In this document: positions 54,710 to 61,698 of the stretch, in pieces
How positions within the stretch are numbered: the first letter of the stretch is position 1
Layout of the letters: each line of letters opens with the position of its first letter
DNA from: Verrucomicrobiia bacterium
Lineage (GTDB): Bacteria; Verrucomicrobiota; Verrucomicrobiia; Verrucomicrobiales; DEV007
Direction of reading: 5' to 3'
Assembly: GCA_030427505.1 (NCBI GenBank)
Contig: JAUICH010000009.1
Span: 124,001-188,000, forward strand
DNA: 64,000 bases
The notes under the pieces: model-generated
Seen by the model: only the letters and a program-made list of their open reading frames with translations
The model's database searches: none
Told to the model about the DNA's origin: nothing
Translations under genes and position numbers: made by a program

Positions 54710-54845
54710 TGGCCAGTCTGAATCAATCCGTGCCCATCTGGGTCATCAGCGGTCAAAGAAATACGAACTTTCCGAAAAGGCATCCGCTTCCAGTTCCCTC
54801 TGTGAACTCTGTGTCCTCTGTGGTTTATCCTTTCCCAGCGAATCC

Positions 54846-55241
54846 GTGAGCCAAGACCCTCCCAAGCACCGCATTCTCTACTGCCGCTGCGCCTTTGCCC
54901 AGGTCGTCCCGGGCGAAGTGAAAGACGCCGTGCTGCGGAAACTCTGCGACGCGGACGTCAGCTTTGAATCCGTTTCCGATCTCTGCGAAATGTCCGCCCG
55001 GAAAGACCCTCGCCTGAAAGAACTCCTGGCGGGAGAGGGCGAAATCAAGATCGCCGCCTGCTTCCCCCGGGCCGTGAAGTGGCTCTTCCACTCCGCCGGC
55101 GTGCCTTTCCCGGATGGCGAAACGTCCGGACAGAACGGCGACGCTCCGAACCAGCCCAAGGTCAAAGTTCTCAACATGCGCGAGCAAAGCGCGGAGGAAA
55201 TCGCGGACGAACTCCTGGGGCCGGGACCGGCTCAGGATTAG
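54846..55241 (+). CDS. Small HdrA-like Cys-motif protein
   Basis: This protein has 131 residues from a GTG start. ILYCRCAFAQ, KLCDADVSFESVSDLC and IKIAACFPRAVKWLF resemble the N-terminal Cys pattern of HdrA-type flavoproteins (CxC, then AACSPR-like). The rest is short and Pro/Asp-rich. It may carry an Fe-S cluster or pass electrons to the upstream radical SAM enzyme; this is inference. The 54710-54845 gap is non-coding, and its CTCTGTGAACTCTGTGTCCT resembles recurrent intergenic filler in PVC genomes. Confidence 0.6.
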   Translation: MSQDPPKHRILYCRCAFAQVVPGEVKDAVLRKLCDADVSFESVSDLCEMSARKDPRLKELLAGEGEIKIAACFPRAVKWLFHSAGVPFPDGETSGQNGDAPNQPKVKVLNMREQSAEEIADELLGPGPAQD

Positions 55242-55307
55242 CCTCCCTTTTTACTTCGCCCCTGTTCGAGGAAACCGGGCAAAAACCTCGGCCCCCAAGC
55301 GCCCCTT

Positions 55308-56390
55308 CTAACTTCCCGGCTTGTCCGCCAGGATCAACGGAGACACCGCCGGCACCTCCATCAGGCGCGGATTCTCAAACCCGGCCTCTTTCAGCCACGC
55401 GCTGATTTCGCGGAAGGTAAACGTATCCCCCTTCTGCGTATTCAGCAGCATGTTCACGGCGAAGATCAGCGGCAGCGGCGGGCCGGAACGCTGATCGTTC
55501 GGCAGGAATTCCATGATCGCCACCGTACCGCCCGGCGCCAGGGCGTCAAAGGTCCGCTTCAGAAGCTCGCGGCTCCGCGCCTCGCCCTCGCTATGGAGGA
55601 TATGCCCGATGGTGGCCACCAGGTGGTCCTTTCCAAAGTCCGCTTCCAGCAAATCTCCGGCAGCGGTCTTGAGTTGCTTGCCGACGCCGTGCTTCTTGGC
55701 CACCTTGCGCGTGGTCTTCAACACGTCAGGCCAGTCCACCGCGAGAATTTTCGCGCTAGCGGCGTGCTTCGCCAGGGTAATGCCCCACACACCCGATCCC
55801 GCGCCCAAGTCCAGAATGCTGAAAGCTTTCCGCTTCCGGCTCAACTTTAGTTCTTCCGCCAGCGCCTGGGCCGCCGGAGCGCTCAGGGGGAACAGGGACT
55901 CCACAAACTCCGCGAAAAACTTCGAGCCATCCTTCTGCTGATTCACGCGGCGTGGAGGCCTCCCGGTCTTAGCTACTCTGGGCAGCTTGATCCAGGCGGG
56001 AATCAAGTCCTGTCCGCCGTGCTGAAAAAAGGCTCCCAGGTAACCAGGTTGCGAAGAAACCAGAAATGCCTCACTCTCCGGAGTCAACTGGTAGCGCCAG
56101 TCCGCGGAGTCGTCACTCGTGTCTACCCGGTCCAATAGCGCGATTCCCACCAGCGCGTTGAGCACCGCCGCCAGGCCCCGCCGTGACGCTCCCGTCTTCG
56201 CGGCCAACTCGTCCAAGGTGCCCGTGCGGTTTTCCAGCGCGTCAAAAACGCCCAGGCTTACGCCGGTCTGGACGAGCAGTGGAGCGGTATATGCCCACGC
56301 CATTTCCATCAGTCTTTCCGGCGAGGGAGCCTCCAACAAAGGAGCTGGATCGGCTTTGGTACGTTTTACCTGACTCATTCTCAACACCAT
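55308..56390 (-). CDS. SAM-dependent O-methyltransferase, plant-type dimer family
   Basis: This protein has 360 residues. The N-terminal helical dimerisation domain (MEMAWAYTAPLLVQTGVSLG, then TGTLDELAAKTGASRRGL) and the C-terminal Rossmann fold (FSILDLGAGSGVWGITLAKH, VDWPDVLK, TIGHILHSEGEARSREL) match Methyltransf_2. This family methylates hydroxyls or tetrapyrrole/phenolic acceptors. The acceptor is unknown. A second Met four residues in is possible. It converges with the HdrA-like gene, with a 66-base gap. Confidence 0.85.
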   Translation of the reverse strand: MVLRMSQVKRTKADPAPLLEAPSPERLMEMAWAYTAPLLVQTGVSLGVFDALENRTGTLDELAAKTGASRRGLAAVLNALVGIALLDRVDTSDDSADWRYQLTPESEAFLVSSQPGYLGAFFQHGGQDLIPAWIKLPRVAKTGRPPRRVNQQKDGSKFFAEFVESLFPLSAPAAQALAEELKLSRKRKAFSILDLGAGSGVWGITLAKHAASAKILAVDWPDVLKTTRKVAKKHGVGKQLKTAAGDLLEADFGKDHLVATIGHILHSEGEARSRELLKRTFDALAPGGTVAIMEFLPNDQRSGPPLPLIFAVNMLLNTQKGDTFTFREISAWLKEAGFENPRLMEVPAVSPLILADKPGS

Positions 56391-56507
56391 CTAACGCCGC
56401 TCCACCCCTTGCAAGAGCCCCTTTCGGGATTTTCCAAAGAGAGCTTAGCGGTTACCCACCACTTTCCCGCGCCACTCGAGCCACTGCCCGCGGCCGCGCG
56501 ACCGGGG

Positions 56508-57053
56508 TCAGTCCTTCTTACCAAAGCCTGACAACCCACTCAAGGAGAGCTTGATTGTATGAGGCCCTTTGATGTCCAGCTTGCCGTTGTCGGGGTTGAT
56601 CCTCACATACGTCTCATCGGAAGTAGCGGTTAGGAGTTGCGCCCCCTGCTTCACTTTTGGACGGCCCCGCAGCACGATGTCTCCCGTGCCGGCTTCATAA
56701 GTCGCGGAGCCGCACTTGATGCGCGCCCCGTCTTTGAGCTCTTCCATGGTCGTGACGATCAGGACTTCCCCCGTCGCTTTCAGGCCAATCAAACCCGTGG
56801 CGTCAAAGGCGGGTTCCACCTTCTGCGCGTATATCGTCAGCTTATCGGAAAACTTAAACTTGGTGGCGGACTCGGACGGTTCAAAGGTTTCCGCCACGCA
56901 CATACTCGCCCCCATCAGGAGAAAAGAGAGCGCAAAGACCGCCAGGCTTGCCAGGCCGGTAACCGGTCTCCTGGATCCAAGCGTCCGGGCCATCCCGTTC
57001 CGCCGATGCCGCCGGGCATTGAAAACGGTTCTCTGTTGATCTGGTCTTTTCAT
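56508..57053 (-). CDS. Exported OstA/LptA-like protein
   Basis: This protein has 181 residues. After a basic N-terminal stretch lies GLASLAVFALSFLLMGASMC, a signal sequence ending near AET. The mature chain has repeating strands: KLTIYAQKVEPAFD, ATYEAGTGDIVLRGRPKVKQ and IKGPHTIKL. This is the LptA/OstA N-like jelly roll. It may carry lipopolysaccharide, but it lacks clear LptC and LptD partners here. The start overlaps the S4 gene stop (ATGA), though ATG at 56993 could be the true start of the signal peptide. Confidence 0.75.
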   Translation of the reverse strand: MKRPDQQRTVFNARRHRRNGMARTLGSRRPVTGLASLAVFALSFLLMGASMCVAETFEPSESATKFKFSDKLTIYAQKVEPAFDATGLIGLKATGEVLIVTTMEELKDGARIKCGSATYEAGTGDIVLRGRPKVKQGAQLLTATSDETYVRINPDNGKLDIKGPHTIKLSLSGLSGFGKKD

Positions 57054-57526
57054 GGTTTCTTGCTCCTTTGCATCCAGGTCCGGAAGAGGGCCTCTTTCTT
57101 TTCATCCGGGTTCAAAACGTTCTCCAGTTCGCGGCGCTCCCGTTTTGTGGGCCGGCCGGTACCGGACTCACGAACCACTTCGCCCTCCTTTTCGCGGCGC
57201 CGTATTTCCGCCGCCTTCGTGTAAGCTTCTTCAGGAGTCAGGTCCTCGCAATAGTCTTCCACCAGTTTCGCCCCGACCCGGCGGTCCAGGACGGCTCTGA
57301 CCTTCAGGGTTCGGACCAGCGGCCCCTGTTCCACCGACAGCACGTCCCCCACCCGTACCCTGCGGCCTGGTTTCTCCAGCCGCTGGCCGTTGCACTGGAC
57401 ACGCCCGTTCCGGCAGGCCTCCGCGGAGAGGTTCCTCGTCTTGAAGAGACGCACGGCCCAAAGCCACACGTCCAGGCGCACGCTCGTATTGTCAGAGTCC
57501 GGCATCTTTTTTTGCCCTGAAGACAA
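57050..57526 (-). CDS. S4-domain RNA-binding protein, Hsp15-like
   Basis: This protein has 158 residues. The S4 fold is clear: VRLDVWLWAVRLFKTRNLSA, GRVQCNGQRLEKPGRRVRVG and DVLSVEQG. The C-terminal part has basic and acidic residues, GRPTKRERRELE. Hsp15 proteins bind stalled 50S-nascent-chain complexes. It overlaps the OstA-like gene, so both are one transcript. Confidence 0.88.
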   Translation of the reverse strand: MSSGQKKMPDSDNTSVRLDVWLWAVRLFKTRNLSAEACRNGRVQCNGQRLEKPGRRVRVGDVLSVEQGPLVRTLKVRAVLDRRVGAKLVEDYCEDLTPEEAYTKAAEIRRREKEGEVVRESGTGRPTKRERRELENVLNPDEKKEALFRTWMQRSKKP

Positions 57527-57661
57527 ACTTCCACGGCGGACGCCCTAAGCGCAAACGCCGAATTCCCAGCTCCGCCAGCGATGGTACGGAGGATGCGAAC
57601 CTTCTAAGATTCAACGAGAGACGGGCGGAAAGATCCTCTTTGGAACCCGAAAAGACAATTG

Positions 57662-57704
57662 TTTCTAGATATCCGTCTAGTCTAAAAATTCTAGTCTCTA
57701 GAAA
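57662..57704. promoter_or_regulatory. CTAG-rich palindromic site before the P-loop gene
   Basis: TTTCTAGA at 57662-57669 and TCTAGAAA at 57697-57704 are inverted, with two further CTAG tetranucleotides between. CTAG starts at 57665, 57677, 57691 and 57698. The region 57655-57770 is sharply AT-rich against a GC-rich background, so it is a likely promoter and regulator site for the gene at 57775. Confidence 0.55.
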
Positions 57705-57774
57705 AATTACACTTGCTTAAATTTCAAATTTTTTATATTTTCCATAACGTCAAGTCTGCACCAACTCTGTTTCG

Positions 57775-58506
57775 ATGAAGAAGCTCATCATTATCCTCAA
57801 CGATCTGGATCAGTCGGGGAAATCCTCCCTGGCACGCACCGTGGGTCACTACCTCAAGGACCACGGATTCCGGCACAAGTTCATCACCACGGACGATCGC
57901 GAACTTTCCGATCAGTTCGAGGGCGACTTCTGGGACTTGGAAGACGAATTGGAACTTTCCCATCTCATTGGCGCCTTGGACCGAAACGACGCGGTGATCG
58001 TGGATGTCTGCACCGGATCCGCCCGGTCCTGGGCGGACTTCTGCGAAGCGCACGAACTGGATTCGGTGCTTTCCGAGATGGACGCCGAGATGACCGTCGC
58101 GATTCCGGCCTGCGACTACGATCGCTCTCACGAGGAGATCGTGGATCTTGCCGAAATCTTCTCCGACACCGCCGACTACATCGTGGCTCACCTTCCCCTG
58201 GAATGCCGCGGCGCCTCCAGCGCCCGCTGGCGGGGCAGCTACGCCAGCAAAGTAACGGAATACCTTGGCGCCGTGAACGTCCGGGTACCGGCCATCGACG
58301 TCAATCTCGCGGCGGCCCTGGAGTCCCATGACATGACTCTTTCCCAAGCCATTGCTGAAGTGGACAACCTGCCTCGCTTCCTGGAAGTGGAAGTCGCCAA
58401 TTGGCTGGATGCCGCCGCCCGCAGCTTCAAAAGCGCGACGGACTACCTGCTTCCGGAAACACCGGCTGTGCGCGGCCCTCGCCACCGCACGGCCTCAGTC
58501 ATCTGA
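57775..58506 (+). CDS. P-loop protein of unknown function
   Basis: This protein has 243 residues. N-terminal KLIIILNDLDQSGKSSLARTV is a P-loop, but the first Gly of the Walker A motif is Asn9 and the loop is NDLDQSGKSS. The layout resembles ParA/MinD or small nucleotide kinases: a strand, P-loop and Walker-B-like VIVDVCTG near 75. The rest is acidic and lacks a deviant Lys signature. An ATP- or GTP-dependent role is plausible; function is unknown. AT-rich sequence with CTAG palindromes precedes it. A terminator lies 160 bases downstream. Confidence 0.7.
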   Translation: MKKLIIILNDLDQSGKSSLARTVGHYLKDHGFRHKFITTDDRELSDQFEGDFWDLEDELELSHLIGALDRNDAVIVDVCTGSARSWADFCEAHELDSVLSEMDAEMTVAIPACDYDRSHEEIVDLAEIFSDTADYIVAHLPLECRGASSARWRGSYASKVTEYLGAVNVRVPAIDVNLAAALESHDMTLSQAIAEVDNLPRFLEVEVANWLDAAARSFKSATDYLLPETPAVRGPRHRTASVI

Positions 58507-58665
58507 AAGCTCCACCAAATCTCACCCAAGGCTTTTTCATTTCTCCTTAGAGAACTGCCAAGATTCTCCTACTTCGCAGTTCGACAACAACGAGCCACCG
58601 GCTTACTCTCCTCGACTCCGACCCAACCCAAGACAACCAAGCCTGCCTGCCCTGGTTTGTCTGAG

Positions 58666-58710
58666 AACCCCGCCCGGTAGCCAACACCGCGCGGGGTTTT
58701 TCTTTTCCTC
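58666..58710 (+). terminator. Terminator downstream of the P-loop gene
   Basis: An 8-base stem AACCCCGC/GCGGGGTT is followed by TTTCTTTTCC. It terminates the plus strand 160 bases after 58506. The remainder of 58507-59042 has weak hairpins only; I see no gene. Confidence 0.7.
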
Positions 58711-59042
58711 CTTCCACAAGCGGGCTCCCCAGTCCGTAGCCACCGCTTGAACCCGCGGGATCGGGCTTCCACCTCTGGTCTCTTCAACCACCAGGGGCAC
58801 ATCCCGACCGGCGCCTGGGAAGTTTCCCCTTGGGACTCCCGCGAAGCCGCGAAGGTACTGGGAAAACCCTGCGCTTTTCGATCATGCGGACCCTCCACAA
58901 GTCTCTCCGGCAGAATGGGAAAGCTCCTCTTCCCTTCCCTATTCGCTACGAGAGTCCAGCCTGCCTTTCGAAAGGCGCTGGAGTGGGCAGAGGCTACCCT
59001 CAGAACGATCGCCGCTCTACCTGCCTTGCCGCCGCCCTTCTA

Positions 59043-59444
59043 TTACCACGCCGCCGAGGAACTCGGGATGTGTTCGGATACGCTGCAGGACATGTAGAGC
59101 GTCCCCACTTGCGGAACTTGATCGCCGCCCAGGCTGTACACGCCTCCGGACGGACAAGGGACCACTTCTTCCAGAAACTTTCCGGGCCCGATCAATTCGT
59201 CCTGCATGTCTGTGACGGTATCGCCCGGAACGTACTCATGCAGGTTGCAGAAGGAGCGCATGGCACGCTGAACCGCGGCCAGATTCTGCAGGCAGATGGC
59301 GCGGTGGGCGCCCTCGCGATAGGCCTCCACCCCTACGAAAAGGATCGAAAGAAGCCCCAGAAGCAAGCCCATCACCAAGGTCACCTCGACGACGGTCATG
59401 CCGCGTTGGCGGAACTGAACGGAAGACGAGTTTCGCATGGGCAA
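59043..59444 (-). CDS. Prepilin-like pseudopilin
   Basis: This protein has 133 residues. A short leader ends MTVVEVTLVMGLLLGLLSIL, the type IV prepilin hydrophobic helix with Glu at position 5 after cleavage before Met. Later Cys residues (AHRAICLQNLA, VPCPSGGVYS) fit minor pseudopilins with short tails, as used in type II secretion or DNA uptake. No pilus machinery is in the window. The gene lies downstream of an AT-rich promoter region at 59450-59525. Confidence 0.8.
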   Translation of the reverse strand: MPMRNSSSVQFRQRGMTVVEVTLVMGLLLGLLSILFVGVEAYREGAHRAICLQNLAAVQRAMRSFCNLHEYVPGDTVTDMQDELIGPGKFLEEVVPCPSGGVYSLGGDQVPQVGTLYMSCSVSEHIPSSSAAW

Positions 59445-59632
59445 GAAGACGATAATTAGACAATTAAACGAGAGCTTACATCAATATTATCAGAATTTCT
59501 ATAATTTTTATCAACGCGTGATTGTATTTCTTCATGCCAATCCAATTTCCTCACCGGATTTGCTTTACGGGAGCCCAGAATTCGGAATGTTTTAGGAGGC
59601 TTTGCTTTCTCACCCTAAACCTCCGTATATCA

Positions 59633-60133
59633 ATGAAACGTAACTTACTCATTGTCAGTGCCTTAACGGCCACAGTCGCTTGTTTTTCCCTGTTAGGCGG
59701 CTTGAAAGGAGATGCCCAGGAAGCGTCTCACAAACACCCTGAAGCCAGTCCGGCACTGCCCATGGGCAAGACTAAGAGCCCCGAAGGCGCCAAGGTTTAC
59801 ATCATCTCGCCCAAAGACGGCGAAACCGTCAGTTCACCCGTCTTGGTCCAATTTGGCCTGAAGGGTATGGGCGTGGCTCCGGCGGGCGTTTACGTGTCTG
59901 AAGAGACTCCGACCGGCCACCACCATCTCATGATCGACGCCGCGGAAATGCCTCACGCGGACCTGCCCTTTCCAAAGGACGAAACTCACCTCCACTTTGG
60001 GGGTGGTCAGACCGAAGCTGAAATCACTTTGGAGCCTGGCGAACACACGCTGCAACTCGTGTTGGGCGATCACAACCACGTCCCGCACGATCCGCCGGTA
60101 GTCTCCGAAAAGATCACCATCACGGTGAAGTAA
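59633..60133 (+). CDS. Exported DUF4399 protein
   Basis: This protein has 166 residues from the ATG at 59633. A signal peptide (LLIVSALTATVACFSLLGGL) is followed by a DUF4399 domain: VYIISPKDGETVSSPVLVQF, ETPTGHHHLMID and FGGGQTEAEITLEPGEHTLQ. The His-rich centre could bind metal. Family function is unknown. Upstream starts in this frame are before the signal peptide and are rejected. Confidence 0.83.
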   Translation: MKRNLLIVSALTATVACFSLLGGLKGDAQEASHKHPEASPALPMGKTKSPEGAKVYIISPKDGETVSSPVLVQFGLKGMGVAPAGVYVSEETPTGHHHLMIDAAEMPHADLPFPKDETHLHFGGGQTEAEITLEPGEHTLQLVLGDHNHVPHDPPVVSEKITITVK

Positions 60134-60183
60134 AAGAGCCGGTTTCAACGCTGTAACTGAACCCGACCTCTTTTTAGCCATAA

Positions 60184-60222
60184 AAAACCGGCCGCCTTTC
60201 GGGGCGGCCGGTTTTCTTTTTT
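60184..60222. terminator. Strong bidirectional intrinsic terminator
   Basis: Thirteen perfect pairs (AAAACCGGCCGCC/GGCGGCCGGTTTT) with a 6-base loop are followed by CTTTTTTC. It ends the DUF4399 gene and also faces the convergent aminotransferase gene. Confidence 0.9.
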
Positions 60223-60247
60223 CAGATTCAAGCGCCGCGGCGCGCGA

Positions 60248-61327
60248 TCACAGTTTCGAAAGGGAATCGTCCAGAGCGGCGAGGAGAACCTTTATCGACT
60301 CCTCGGTTTCGTCTCCCATGTTGGAAATGCGGAATGTCTGTCCCTTGATCTTCCCATAGCCGCCGTCGATGACCATGGAGTGATTGGTCTTCAACAGCTT
60401 GATCAACTGAGGAAGATCCAGCTCCTTGTTGTTGCGCACACAGGTCAGTGACTTGGAGCGGTAGCCTTCGGGAGCGAAGAACTCGAAGCCGTGGCCGCGC
60501 ACCCAGTCGTGGACCAGGCCGTTCAGCTTTTCGTGGCGCTGGTAGCGCTTCTCCACGCCTTCCGCGAAAATGTCCTCCAGTTTTGACCGCAACCCGTAGA
60601 TCAGGGAAATACATGGGGTGCTGGGCGTCATGTCTTTCTCCTGGTTCTTCTGGAACTCGATGAAATCGAAGTAGTAACCCCGGTCTGGCAGTGTCTTCGC
60701 GCGCTCGAAGCCCTTCTCGGACACCGTGAACAGCGCCAGCCCGGGCGGCAGCGCCAGGGCTTTCTGGCTTCCGGTCAGCAGGACGTCGATGCCCAGTTCG
60801 TCAACCGGCGTCGGAACCGCGGAAAAGGAAGACACCGTGTCCACGATGGACACCACGTCGTCGTATTTCCGCAATACGGCGGCGAGCTCCGCCAGGTCAT
60901 TCATGACTCCGGTGGAGGTTTCATTGTGTACCAGCGTCACGGCGTCGAACTCTCCCGTCGCCAGTTTGGCGTCCAGGTCCTCGGGCCGGATGGGCTCGCC
61001 CCACTCATACTGAAGGGCTTCGGCCTGTTTGCCGCAGCGCTGGGCCACGTCCAGCCACTTGTCGGAAAAGGCGCCCGCGCAGCAGCAGAGAACCTTTTTC
61101 GCCACGGCGTTCCGGATGGAACCTTCCATCACGCCCCAGGCGGAGGAGGTACTCAGAAAAACTGGCTGGGTGGTGCCAAAAAGCTCCTGCAGCCTGGGCT
61201 GGATGCCGCCATAGAGAGCCTGAAAGTCGGAACTGCGGTGCCCGATCATCGGGCTCGACATGGCCTGGTAGGTTTTCTGCGAGACCTCGATCGGTCCCGG
61301 AATATACAGATGGATGTGATCGCTCAT
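60248..61327 (-). CDS. Class V PLP aminotransferase (alanine-glyoxylate/serine type)
   Basis: This protein has 359 residues. The start IYIPGPIEVS-like (YIPGPIEVSQKTYQAM) and GHRSSDF are typical of alanine-glyoxylate/serine-pyruvate aminotransferases. The PLP lysine lies in LLTGSQKALALPPGLA, near residue 188, and SIVDTVSSFSAVPTPVDELG carries the ring-binding Asp. It probably exchanges amino groups between small amino and keto acids, but the exact pair is not readable. A second copy would be expected near glycine metabolism; none is here. Confidence 0.9.
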   Translation of the reverse strand: MSDHIHLYIPGPIEVSQKTYQAMSSPMIGHRSSDFQALYGGIQPRLQELFGTTQPVFLSTSSAWGVMEGSIRNAVAKKVLCCCAGAFSDKWLDVAQRCGKQAEALQYEWGEPIRPEDLDAKLATGEFDAVTLVHNETSTGVMNDLAELAAVLRKYDDVVSIVDTVSSFSAVPTPVDELGIDVLLTGSQKALALPPGLALFTVSEKGFERAKTLPDRGYYFDFIEFQKNQEKDMTPSTPCISLIYGLRSKLEDIFAEGVEKRYQRHEKLNGLVHDWVRGHGFEFFAPEGYRSKSLTCVRNNKELDLPQLIKLLKTNHSMVIDGGYGKIKGQTFRISNMGDETEESIKVLLAALDDSLSKL

Positions 61328-61371
61328 TCTCCTGCTAATGCTGGTAGGGTATCGGTTTAATTGGGTAGGGG

Positions 61372-61589
61372 TAGATCCATTGCCAAAAGTCTGTTCGTGG
61401 ATCGCCGGATCGGAAAATTCTCCGCGGCATGGCGCCTTATGGGAATGAATGGGAATCCGTGAACGAACAGAAACGCGGCAGCCATGGGGAAGTTTGGCGC
61501 CAGGTCAATTTTCCCTTCGGGCGAAGCGAGCATCAGTCCGGCTCCAAGTCCCCATTCGAATTGCGAACAGACTTTTGGCAATGGGTCTA
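61372..61589. repeat. 218-bp element with 26-bp inverted ends
   Basis: 61372-61397 and 61564-61589 are inverted repeats with one mismatch in 26; the inner 21 bases are perfect and include CCATTGCCAAAAGTCTGTTC. No ORF is supported inside. It differs from the MITE at 28574 and lies in the promoter region of the aminotransferase gene. The rest of 61328-61698 holds nothing else I recognise. Confidence 0.8.
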
Positions 61590-61698
61590 AAATCGGCAGA
61601 AGGTAGAGAGGACCGGGGCCCGGAGCAAACGGATTTCCAGGGCGCTCATGGAATCGGCCGCGGGATCGTGGCTCTCGCCCCCGGAAGGACGGCCCGCC

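Noticed and set aside
54603-54845. ORF extension upstream of the HdrA-like gene
   Set aside because: It overlaps the end of the radical SAM gene and is full of filler sequence; the GTG at 54846 gives a compact protein.
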